Shown here piece after piece: positions 1-9,725 of a stretch of DNA of 64,000 nucleotides; position 1 is the first letter of the stretch, and each line of letters opens with the position of its first letter. The position numbers and the translations under genes are program-made. The stretch is from the NCBI RefSeq assembly GCF_000426185.1, contig NZ_AUEW01000009.1, forward strand, positions 124,001 through 188,000, given 5' to 3'. Origin of the DNA: Cellulomonas sp. URHD0024. Its GTDB lineage: Bacteria; Actinomycetota; Actinomycetes; Actinomycetales; Cellulomonadaceae. The notes under the pieces were generated by a model. It saw nothing but the letters and a program-made list of their open reading frames with translations, was not told the origin of the DNA and ran no database searches.

Positions 1-517
1 TCGACGAGGGCCTGCACGTCGGCGGTCGACAGGCCGTTCTCCCGTGCGACGCGCGCGACCTGGAGGCGCGCGTAGGCGGGCGAGATGTCGGGGTCGAGCC
101 CGGACGCGGACGCGGTGAGCGCGTCGGGCGGGACGAGGGCGGGGTCGACGTCCTCGGCAGCGGCGATCGCGGCGCGTCGTCGGTCGATCGTCACGACGAG
201 GTCCGGGTTGAGCGGCCCGAGGTTCGAGCCCGCCGAGGCCAGCGTGTCGTACCCGTCGCCGGCTACGGACGGCCGGGGGTGGAACCACTGCGCACCCTCG
301 AACTGCTGACCGATCAGCAGCGAGCCCACGGACTCCGAGGGCGACGTCACCCGCGAGCCGTCCGCCGCCACCAACGACCCGTTCGCCTGCCACCTCAACG
401 CCACCTGCGACACCCCGGTCACGGCCAGCGGGTACACGACCCCCAGCACCAGGGTGAGGACGAGCAGCACGCGCAACCCGGCCCAGGTCTGGCGCAGGAA
501 CGACACCATGTCGGTCA

Positions 518-518
<1 letters not shown>
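1..518 (-). CDS. kdpC: KdpC, potassium-transporting ATPase subunit C (C-terminus off the window)
   Basis: KdpC is the small single-span subunit that stabilises the KdpFABC high-affinity potassium pump. The visible 172 residues begin MTDMVSFLRQTW, followed by one membrane helix (about residues 11-32). They then carry the family blocks GSLLIGQQF (about 65-75), WFHPRPS and SAGSNLGPLNPDL, and near the cut edge SPAYARLQVARVA. The family is about 190-200 residues long, so only the extreme C-terminus is missing. The ATG shares one base with the kdpB stop (TGATG), which implies translational coupling. The sensor pair KdpDE is not in view and may lie beyond the left edge. Confidence 0.95.
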
Positions 519-2604
<2,086 letters not shown>

Positions 2605-2608
<4 letters not shown>

Positions 2609-4263
2609 GACAACGACTCCACGACGGGACCGAGGGACAGGACGGGGACGAACGTGAGTCCGACGACGACCAGCGTCACCACGACCAGGAGACCGACGAA
2701 CAGCGGCGTGTGCGTGGGCAAGGTTCCCGCCGACGCGGGCACCCGTCTCTGCCGCGCGAACCGGCCGGCGAGCGCGAGGACGAGAGCTATCGGGACGAAC
2801 CGGCCGACCAGCATCGCGACCCCGAGCAACGTGGCGTAGAAGGTCGTGCCGGTGCTCAGGCCGGCGAACGCGGACCCGTTGTTGTTCCCGGCGGAGGCGA
2901 ACGCGTAGACGATCTCCGACAGCCCGTGCGGTCCGCCCTGCAGCCGACCGGCGAGCCCCGCGGGCACCGAGACCGCGACCGCGGAGCCCACGAGCACGAC
3001 CGCGGGCATGGTGAGCACCGCGAGCGCGACGATCGTGATCTCCTCGCGGCCGATCTTCTTGCCCAGGTACTCGGGCGTGCGGCCGACCATGAGCCCCGCC
3101 AGGAACACCGCGACGATCGCGAGGATCACCATCCCGTACAGACCACTGCCGACACCGCCCGGTGCGACCTCGCCGAGCAGCATCCCGAGCATCGCGACGC
3201 CACCGCCCTGCGCGGTCAGCGAGTCGTGCATCGAGTTCACCGCGCCCGTCGACGTCATCGTCGTCGAGGCGGCGAACAGCGCAGACGCGGCCTCGCCGAA
3301 GCGGACCTCCTTCCCTTCGAGAGCGCCGGCGGCGGCCAGGGGTGCGGCACCCGCGCCGGCCAGCTCGGCCCAGGTGAGGAACCCGACGGCGGCGATCCAC
3401 AGCGACACCATCGCGGCGAGGATCGCGGTGCCCTGCCTGCGGTCGCCGACGAGCAGGCCGAACGTCCGCGGCAGGCTGAACGGGATGGCCAGCAGCAGGA
3501 CCACCTCGACGGTGCTCGTCCACGGAGCAGGGTTCTCGTACGGGTGCGCGGAGTTGGCGTTGAAGAAGCCGCCGCCGTCGGTGCCGAGCTCCTTGATCGC
3601 CTCCTGGGAGGCGACCGGACCGCCGAGGACGTGCTGCGAGCCCCCGGCGAGCGTGGTGATCTCCGAGTGCGACCCGAGGTTCTGGATGACCCCGCCTGCC
3701 ACGAGCACGATCGCCGCGACGAACGCGAGGGGCAGCAGCACGCGGACCGTGACGCGCACGAGGTCGGACCAGAAGTTGCCGACGCGGCCGTCGGTACCCG
3801 ACCGCGCGAAACCGCGCGCCAACGCAGCGACCACGGCGATGCCGACGGCAGCGCTCAGGAAGTTCTGCACCGCGAACCCGGCCATCTGGAGGAGGTTCCC
3901 CGCGGCGACCTCGCCCGAGTACCACTGCCAGTTGGTGTTGGTGACGAACGAGACCGCGGCGTTCCAGGCGCCCGCGGGATCCATCGCCGGGGCACCCATC
4001 GGCAGGTGGTCCTGCAGGCGGGCCAGGCCGAAGAGCACGAGCACCGAGGCCAGCGAGAAGCCGAGCACCGACATCAGGTAGGTGCTCCAGCGCTGCTCCG
4101 CGTCAGGGTCGACCCGCATGACGCGGTACCCAGCACGTTCGACGGCGAGGTGCTTCGGGCTCGTCAGCGACCGGTAGAGGTGGTCGCCCAGAGGCCGGTA
4201 CGCCAGCGCGAGGACGAGCACCACCGCGCCGATCTGGAGGACGGCAGCCGTCGTGTCGCTCAT
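2605..4263 (-). CDS. kdpA: KdpA, potassium-transporting ATPase subunit A
   Basis: KdpA is the membrane subunit that binds and conducts potassium; it descends from potassium channels. The 552-residue protein is nearly all membrane helices. It carries the selectivity-loop segments [15 protein letters not shown] (about 108-122), [18 protein letters not shown] (about 228-245) and [12 protein letters not shown] (about 460-471), typical of KdpA. Its ATG overlaps the stop of the small kdpF frame (ATGA), and its stop overlaps the kdpB GTG start. The tight kdpF-A-B-C order indicates one transcript, normally induced by potassium limitation or osmotic stress. Confidence 0.97.
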
Positions 4264-4346
4264 CGGATCTTGTCCGATCGCACGAGCTGCACCACCAGGT
4301 ACATGAGCAGCGCACCCGCCAGGACGAGCCCCACCCCGTCGCTCAT
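4260..4346 (-). CDS. kdpF: KdpF, small stabilising peptide of the potassium ATPase
   Basis: This is a 28-residue single-span hydrophobic peptide, MSDGVGLVLAGALLMYLVVQ followed by LVRSDKIR. It fits KdpF in size, hydrophobicity, the GLVLA-type start and the position directly before kdpA. KdpF is known to bind and stabilise the KdpABC complex in the membrane. Its start overlaps the preceding 26-aa frame (ATGA) and its stop overlaps the kdpA start (ATGA), so its translation is coupled at both ends. It is too short for ordinary gene callers. Confidence 0.85.
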   Translation of the reverse strand: MSDGVGLVLAGALLMYLVVQLVRSDKIR

Positions 4347-4423
4347 GAGTGGTCGGCCCGGCGCGCGAGGAGCGCGACCGCGGCGAAGAACGCCACGGTC
4401 AGCGCAAGGTAGACGAGGTCCAT
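4343..4423 (-). CDS. 26-aa membrane micro-protein upstream of kdpF
   Basis: A 26-codon frame, MDLVYLALTVAFFAAVALLA followed by RRADHS, is the first frame of the kdp operon. It has a GAAGG ribosome-binding site seven bases before its ATG, and its stop overlaps the kdpF start by ATGA. It would form one membrane helix followed by two arginines. A second micro-peptide before KdpF is not part of the classical kdp operon. It may be an accessory KdpF-like subunit or a translational coupler; which of these is not decided by the sequence. Confidence 0.6.
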   Translation of the reverse strand: MDLVYLALTVAFFAAVALLARRADHS

Positions 4424-4693
4424 GGGGCACCTTCGACGACGGGCGGGAGACACGATCCCGGCGGTCCGACGAGCAGGCCGCACCGCAGGTCTACGCCGCG
4501 ATCAGGCCCCCGGCGGCCGTCTTGACGGTTCCCTGACACTCACCCGACGTTCCTTGCCGGAACCCGAATCCGGGTCGTCGCACGTGCGCCACGAAAGGGA
4601 CGGCACCATGGCGCTCGGCAGCACGGCCGTCCGGCACGGGTGATCCTCTTGGGTTGTCGCACCGGGAGCGCCCGCTCCGCTTAGACTCCCCCA
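4424..4693. promoter_or_regulatory. Divergent intergenic region between kdp and the VapB-like gene
   Basis: No gene is visible here. The region must hold the leftward kdp promoter, but I cannot assign its boxes. Rightward, the hexamer TAGACT at 4682-4687 lies six bases before the GTG start at 4694. This is the arrangement of leaderless actinobacterial transcripts, whose -10 box sits directly in front of the start codon. Confidence 0.4.
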
Positions 4694-5023
4694 GTGATCT
4701 TCAAGGCCGTGGGCGAGGGCAGGCCCTACCCGGACCATGGCCTCACCACGGCCAAGCAGTGGGCGGAGATCGCTCCGCGCCAGGTCCGGCTCGACGAGCT
4801 GACCACGACGAAGCGGACCCTCGACCTCGACGCGCTGCTCGCGGAGGACTCCACGTTCTACGGCGACATGTTCGCGCACGTGGTCCAGTACCGGGGCGTC
4901 CTGTACCTCGAGGACGGGCTGCACCGCGCGGTCCGGGCTGCTCTGCACCAGAGGCCGGTCCTGCATGCGCGGGTGCTCGTCCTGCCCAGCGACGCCGTCC
5001 CCGTCCGGACGTCGGCCTCATGA
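4694..5023 (+). CDS. VapB-family antitoxin-like protein
   Basis: This 109-residue soluble protein has the blocks MIFKAVGEGRPYPDHGLT, ITAKQWAEI-type sequence, TTKRTLDLDALLAEDSTFYGD and YLEDGLHRAVRAALHQR. Close homologues are widespread in actinobacteria and are usually labelled type II toxin-antitoxin VapB-family antitoxin. No PIN-domain toxin is adjacent, so a working toxin-antitoxin role is doubtful. The GTG start has no ribosome-binding site but follows a TAGACT box, so leaderless translation is likely. Its stop overlaps the start of the LytR_C gene (ATGA), which couples the two. Confidence 0.6.
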   Translation: MIFKAVGEGRPYPDHGLTTAKQWAEIAPRQVRLDELTTTKRTLDLDALLAEDSTFYGDMFAHVVQYRGVLYLEDGLHRAVRAALHQRPVLHARVLVLPSDAVPVRTSAS

Positions 5024-5643
5024 GCGAGATCGACCGCAACCGGCAGCTTCGTCGTCGGCACATGCACGAGCGGCAGGCCGTGATCTTCGGCGTGCTCCTG
5101 GCCGCCATGGCACTCATCGGCCTCGGCGCCGCGGCCGTCTTCACCGGCAACCTGGACCTGCCCGGCCTCGACCGGGCGATCGCCCAGGAGCCGTCGCCGA
5201 CCGAGGTCATGAAGCCTTACCCCTGCCCGCCCGTCGGCGCGAAGCCGGTGGCCGCCGCCTCCATCAAGGTCAACGTGAACAACGCGACCTCGCGCGCGGG
5301 CCTCGCCGCTGCCACCGCGGCAGCGCTGCAGGAGCGCGGATTCGTCATCGGCACCAAGACCACCGTCGAGCCGTACGACGGGGTCGCACGCATCTCGTTC
5401 GGCAAGAACGGCATCGCCCAGGCGTACACGCTCCTCGCACACTTCGACGGCGCGACGATGTTCCCGCTGGCCGTCGACAACGCGACAGTCAGCGTCGCCC
5501 TGGGTGCGCAGTTCGACACGCTCAAGCCCCTCGACCAGGTGGGACTCGATCCCGCCGTTCCCCTGGTCGCGCCCGCCGGCTGCACGCCCTACGAGGAGTT
5601 CGCGTCCACGACAGTGACGCCGGCAGCGACGCCAGCCGGTTGA
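5020..5643 (+). CDS. Membrane-anchored LytR C-terminal-domain protein
   Basis: This 207-residue protein has a short basic N-terminus (RNRQLRRRHMHERQ), one membrane helix (about residues 20-42) and an extracytoplasmic region. That region begins KVNVNNATSRAGLAAATAAA and continues LQERGFVIG, the signature of the LytR_C domain. The domain is found at the end of LCP cell-wall ligases and also alone, as here; its precise function is unknown. Start choice rests on the ATGA overlap with the upstream gene. The N-terminal-in topology puts the domain at the cell wall. Confidence 0.75.
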   Translation: MSEIDRNRQLRRRHMHERQAVIFGVLLAAMALIGLGAAAVFTGNLDLPGLDRAIAQEPSPTEVMKPYPCPPVGAKPVAAASIKVNVNNATSRAGLAAATAAALQERGFVIGTKTTVEPYDGVARISFGKNGIAQAYTLLAHFDGATMFPLAVDNATVSVALGAQFDTLKPLDQVGLDPAVPLVAPAGCTPYEEFASTTVTPAATPAG

Positions 5644-5677
5644 GCCCGGTCTCGGACGCACAGACTCGCGGACTAAC

Positions 5678-7018
5678 GTGGCGTCCGCACCGCACGGCCC
5701 CGCACGGGTCACGTCCTGGGAGGTCCCGCTGCGCCCCTTGATTCAGTCGAAGCCCGCCGTCTGGGTCACGTTCGCCCTGGTGCACGCATGGCTGGCGGTC
5801 GTCGGCCTGGTGCTGATCCCCCAACGCGCCTTCTGGGACCTCGAGCTCTACCGCTACTGGATGTGGCTCGGCCTGCACCAGGGCCAGTGGCCGGTGCTCT
5901 CGGGTGGATGGGTGTACCCGGCGGGCGCGATCGTGCCGATGCTCGCCGCCGCACCGGGCGGCACCGGCAACGGCTCGCACTACGCGACCGTGTGGGCGGT
6001 GCTGGTGACCGTGCTCGACGCGATCGCCGTCGGGTTCCTGCTGCGCGTTCCTCGGCCGAACCGGCCGGAGAGCGGTGGCACGACGACCGGCGCCTGGTGG
6101 TGGTTGGCGTTCCTGCTCCTGCTCGGGCCGATCGCCATGGGTCGCCTCGACGGGGTCGTGGTGCCCGCGATCGTCGTGGCGCTCGCGACCGCGCTCAACC
6201 ATCCGCGCATCGCGTCGGCGCTGCTCACCGCGGCGGCGTGGGTCAAGGTCGCCCCCGGCACGCTGCTGCTGCCGATGTTCTTCGCGGTACGACGTCCGTG
6301 GCGCAGCGTCGTCGTGCCCGGAGCGTTGGTCTCCGCGGTGGTCATCGGGGCCGTCGCACTGGGCGGGGGCTTCTCGCACGTCGCATCGTTCCTCACCGAG
6401 CAGGACAAGCGCGGGCTGCAGATCGAGTCACCGGGCGCGACGCCCTGGATCCTCGCGGGGCTGTTCACCTCGTCGGTCCAGCCGTACCTGAACGACCCGA
6501 TCATCACGTGGGAGGTCGTCGGGCCCGGGACGCTGGTCGCCGCGACCCTCCTGGGCATCCTCCAGCCGGTCGCGCTCGCGCTCGTCGTGCTGCTGCTGTG
6601 GTGGCGCCGTGAGCGGATCGGGGCGGCCCTGTGGTCGGGCGGGCTGGCCCGCACCGAGCTGCTGGTCCGCGGGGCCATGGTCGTCACCCTCGTGCTGCTG
6701 GTGTTCAACAAGGTCGGCTCGCCGCAGTACATGACCTGGCTCGCGCCACCGGTCGCGGTCGCGCTCGCCCTGCGGCTGCCCGGGTGGAAGGCCACCGCCT
6801 GGCTCAGCCTGGGCGTCGCCGGCGCGACGCAGCTCGTGTTCCCGTGGTTCTACGACGAGATCATCTCCAAGGGCCCAGGCACCACCCTCGTCCTGGCCGC
6901 ACGCAACGTCGCACTCGTCGTCCTGCTCGTGCACACCGTGGTCGTGCTCCTCCGGGCGCCGCGCGAGGACCCGTCGCTCGAGGCACCGGTGGAGTCGTTG
7001 GCCGCGGCCGAGAGCTGA
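5678..7018 (+). CDS. GT87-type polytopic membrane glycosyltransferase
   Basis: This 446-residue integral membrane protein has about ten hydrophobic spans. The first loop carries FWDLELYRYWMW and WPVLSGGWVYPAGA, matching the Asp-containing first extracytoplasmic loop of the GT-C family GT87 (formerly DUF2029) polyprenyl-phosphate-dependent mannosyltransferases. PGGTGNGSHYATVW and the FNKVGSPQYMTWLAPP segment near residue 350 also fit. The substrate is not knowable from sequence; arabinomannan or lipoglycan assembly is the usual context. The GTG at 5678 is the longest start; a GTG about 11 codons inside is an alternative. It converges with the next gene nine bases later. Confidence 0.7.
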   Translation: MASAPHGPARVTSWEVPLRPLIQSKPAVWVTFALVHAWLAVVGLVLIPQRAFWDLELYRYWMWLGLHQGQWPVLSGGWVYPAGAIVPMLAAAPGGTGNGSHYATVWAVLVTVLDAIAVGFLLRVPRPNRPESGGTTTGAWWWLAFLLLLGPIAMGRLDGVVVPAIVVALATALNHPRIASALLTAAAWVKVAPGTLLLPMFFAVRRPWRSVVVPGALVSAVVIGAVALGGGFSHVASFLTEQDKRGLQIESPGATPWILAGLFTSSVQPYLNDPIITWEVVGPGTLVAATLLGILQPVALALVVLLLWWRRERIGAALWSGGLARTELLVRGAMVVTLVLLVFNKVGSPQYMTWLAPPVAVALALRLPGWKATAWLSLGVAGATQLVFPWFYDEIISKGPGTTLVLAARNVALVVLLVHTVVVLLRAPREDPSLEAPVESLAAAES

Positions 7019-7027
7019 CCGGGCCCC

Positions 7028-7939
7028 CTACAGCTGGCTCGCCACCTCGGACGCGACGAACGCCAGGTGGTCCAGGTCGCGCAGGTCCAGCACCTGCAGG
7101 TAGACGCGGCGGACCCCCAGCTCACGGAACCCGCCGATCCGGTCGACGATCGCGGACGGCGTCCCCGCGAAGCCGACCTCGCGGAGCTCGTTCACGTCCC
7201 GCCCGATCGCCGACGCACGACGAGCCACCTCGGCGTCGTCGCGACCCGCGCACAGGACGTTGGCGACGGAGAGCGTCAGGCTCTCGGGATCGCGCCCTGC
7301 CGCCTCGCACGCCGCCCGCAGGACCTTCACGCGGGCCTCGACCTCGCGCGGCGCGGGGAAGTTCAGGTTGAACTCCGCGGCGTACCGGACGGCCAGCGCG
7401 GGGGTCTTCGTCGCGCCGCTGCCCCCGATGATGATCGGGATGTCGTGGGCGGGCTTCGGCAGGGCGGGCGAGTCCGTCAGGTCGTAGTGCTCGCCGTGGA
7501 AGGTGTACGTCCCGGTGGCGCTCCACAGCCCGGTGATGACCTCGAGCTGCTCCGCGAACAGGCCGAACCGCTTCGCCGGGAACGGGATCCCGTACGCCGC
7601 GTGCTCGCGCTCGAACCAGCCCGCCCCCAGGCCGAGCTCGACCCGCCCGCCGGACATCTGGTCCACCTGGGCCACCTGGATCGCCAGGATCCCGGGGTGG
7701 CGGAAGGTCGCCGACGAGACCAACGTGCCGAGCTTGATCCTCGCCGTGTCACGGGCGAGACCGGCCAGCGTGGTCCACGAGTCGGTCGGACCTGGGTCAC
7801 CGGACCCCGCGCCCATGCGGACGTAGTGGTCGGAGCGGAAGAAGGCGTCGAACCCGAGGTCCTCCGTGGCCTTGGCGACCGCGAGCTGGTCGTCGTAGGA
7901 GGCGCCCTGCTGGGGCTCGACGAAGATGCGCAGATCCAT
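7028..7939 (-). CDS. LLM-class (F420-dependent type) oxidoreductase
   Basis: This is a luciferase-like TIM-barrel flavin- or F420-dependent oxidoreductase of 303 residues from MDLRIFVEPQQGASYDDQL. Family features are GFDAFFRSDHYV (about 30-41), the segment VSSATFRHPGILA, RVELGLGAGWFEREHAAYGI and IPIIIGGSGATKTPALAVRYA, where the phosphate of the cofactor usually sits. The actinobacterial subgroup with this length usually uses F420, but cofactor and substrate cannot be read from sequence. A start 10 codons upstream (7969) is possible; I prefer 7939 because the fold begins there. Confidence 0.8.
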   Translation of the reverse strand: MDLRIFVEPQQGASYDDQLAVAKATEDLGFDAFFRSDHYVRMGAGSGDPGPTDSWTTLAGLARDTARIKLGTLVSSATFRHPGILAIQVAQVDQMSGGRVELGLGAGWFEREHAAYGIPFPAKRFGLFAEQLEVITGLWSATGTYTFHGEHYDLTDSPALPKPAHDIPIIIGGSGATKTPALAVRYAAEFNLNFPAPREVEARVKVLRAACEAAGRDPESLTLSVANVLCAGRDDAEVARRASAIGRDVNELREVGFAGTPSAIVDRIGGFRELGVRRVYLQVLDLRDLDHLAFVASEVASQL

Positions 7940-8064
7940 GTGCTCCAGCCTCACACATCCCTCGGGCATCGTCCGAACAGCAGCCCGCCCCGGACGTCAG
8001 GGGGCCCTCCTGGCGGACGACTGCTCGGACGTGGGTTCGCCTCGGACGGGGTGCACGTGCGACC

Positions 8065-8709
8065 GTGGAAGACGTGACAGCACCCGCCTCGGCCTTCGAC
8101 CCGGTGGCCATCGCCGACTGGCGGCGCCGCGTCGCCCAGATGTACGCCGACGTGCGGCGGATCGCTGCGAACGACCCTGCGGGTGCGCACGGCGTGTGGG
8201 TGCAGCAGCGCGACGAGCTGTTCGCCACTCATCCGGCCTCACCCCTGGACGTCGTCACGTCGGCGTCGTTCGCCGGGCTCGACGTCGCGCCCTACGACCC
8301 GGCGTACCGGTTCGAGGCGACCATCGAGCCCGCTGGGCAGCAGCGGCTGGAGGTCGCGACCGCCACCGACGGCGTCGTGCCGTTCGAGCGCATCGGCACC
8401 GTGGAGCTCGGGTCGCTCGGGTCGCTCGCGGTCTGGTCGCTCACGTCGTACGCGGGCGGCCTGTTCGTCCCGGTGCGCGACGCCCTGGCGGGTACGCGCA
8501 CCTACGGCGGCGGGCGCTACGTGCTCGACACCATCAAGGGAGCGGACCATGGCATGGCCGGTGACTCGCTGGTCGTCGATCTGAACTTCGCGTACAACCC
8601 CTCGTGCGCGTACAACCCTGCCTGGACCTGCCCGCTCGCCACCCGGGCGAACACGCTCGCCGTCGAGGTGCCCGTGGGCGAGCTCGCGTTCCCGTCCTCG
8701 TACGAGTGA
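8065..8709 (+). CDS. DUF1684-family protein
   Basis: This is a 214-residue soluble protein of the DUF1684 family, function unknown. Recognisable blocks are DWRRRVAQMYADVRR at the start, HPASPL, RIGTVELGSLGSLAVWSLTS in the middle and, near the C-terminus, VVDLNFAYNPSCAYNPAWTC ahead of PLATRANTLAVEVPVGE. The Cys-Ala-Tyr-Asn-Pro and Pro-Pro-like block is diagnostic and probably structural. The GTG at 8065 is used here; a GTG four codons further in is equally possible. It stands alone between convergent neighbours. Confidence 0.75.
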   Translation: MEDVTAPASAFDPVAIADWRRRVAQMYADVRRIAANDPAGAHGVWVQQRDELFATHPASPLDVVTSASFAGLDVAPYDPAYRFEATIEPAGQQRLEVATATDGVVPFERIGTVELGSLGSLAVWSLTSYAGGLFVPVRDALAGTRTYGGGRYVLDTIKGADHGMAGDSLVVDLNFAYNPSCAYNPAWTCPLATRANTLAVEVPVGELAFPSSYE

Positions 8710-8752
8710 CGGAGGACAGACCCCGGCAGCGGTCACCGAGGCCCGCCGACCG

Positions 8753-9658
8753 TCACCGTTGGCAGGTCGGGCACCAGTAGAGGTTGCGGCCCGCCATCGG
8801 CTCGACGACCACCGGGGTGCCACTGACCAGGCACGGGAGGCCGGCCCGGTGGTAGACCCAGTGGCGCAGCGTGGGGTCGGAGCCTGAGGGGACATCCCGC
8901 GTCACGATCTCGCCGGTGCGGATCCCCTCCGCCAGGAGCACGGCCCAGTCGTCCCAGAGAGCCCCCGCGACCTCGCGCGGGACCCGGCGGCCGGGCGTGT
9001 GCGGGTCGAGCCGTGCCCGGAAGAGGAGCTCGGCGCGGTAGATGTTCCCGATGCCCGCCACCACGGACTGGTCCATGAGCAGCTGGCCGACCGCCACCGA
9101 CCGGTCCGTCAGGCGATCGACCATCACGGTGCGCGGATCCCCGGCGCCCGGCGCGGCGTGGGCGGCCGGGTCGGGCCCGAGCCGTGCGACGAGCGCGGCG
9201 GCCTGCGACGGGTCGAGCACCTCGCAGGCGGACGGCCCGCGCAGGTCGGCGACGGTCTCCGCAGAGGCGAGGCGGACCCGGACCTGGCCCACGGGGTCGG
9301 GAGGAAACGGCCCGTCGGAACCGTCGACGTCGCGCTCGCCCTCGCCCATGCGGACGGCTCGACGCAGGCGCGGGGCGCCCATGCTGCCCGTCGCAGAGCT
9401 TCCCGGCAGCAGCGGTGTGAGCCGCCCGAAGAAGTCCCACGCGCCGAACAGGCCGAGGTGGACGCGCAGGACGTCGCCGGACTCGAACTCGAGGAACAGC
9501 TGCTTGCCGACGGCCCAGGACGCTACGAGCACCTGCCCGTCGAGGCGTCGCGCACCGGCCGTGAACCGGCCTTGCGGCGAGCTGACGGCCAACGGCTGCC
9601 CGACGAGGTCGAGGCCGAGCTGGCGTGCGATCCGGTGGACGGTATGACCCTCTGGCAC
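8753..9658 (-). CDS. Nei/Fpg-type DNA glycosylase with an incomplete zinc finger
   Basis: This is a base-excision repair glycosylase/AP lyase of the MutM/Nei family, 301 residues. The N-terminus MPEGHTVHRIARQLG provides the catalytic Pro2-Glu3 pair, and the Lys of the beta-hairpin lies in SWAVGKQLF. The helix-two-turn-helix segment is MDQSVVAGIGNIYRAELLFR. The C-terminal zinc finger reads PCLVSGTPV, then GRNLYWCPTCQR. The usual CxxC first half is CxxS here, because the codon is AGT instead of TGT/TGC, so one of four zinc ligands is missing. Translation starts at the GTG at 9658. It is most like the actinobacterial Nei2 group. Confidence 0.85.
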   Translation of the reverse strand: MPEGHTVHRIARQLGLDLVGQPLAVSSPQGRFTAGARRLDGQVLVASWAVGKQLFLEFESGDVLRVHLGLFGAWDFFGRLTPLLPGSSATGSMGAPRLRRAVRMGEGERDVDGSDGPFPPDPVGQVRVRLASAETVADLRGPSACEVLDPSQAAALVARLGPDPAAHAAPGAGDPRTVMVDRLTDRSVAVGQLLMDQSVVAGIGNIYRAELLFRARLDPHTPGRRVPREVAGALWDDWAVLLAEGIRTGEIVTRDVPSGSDPTLRHWVYHRAGLPCLVSGTPVVVEPMAGRNLYWCPTCQR

Positions 9659-9725
9659 GTCCGAAAGGCTAGGCCAAGGTCAGCCGCGCGACCGGCACGA
9701 TGCACCGGTCTCGGCGGCCCGACCG

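Noticed and set aside
2609..3925. Open extension of the kdpB frame upstream of 2608
   Set aside because: It is the out-of-frame reading of kdpA on the same strand; the GTG at 2608 with the GTGA overlap and the conserved KdpB start decide the matter.
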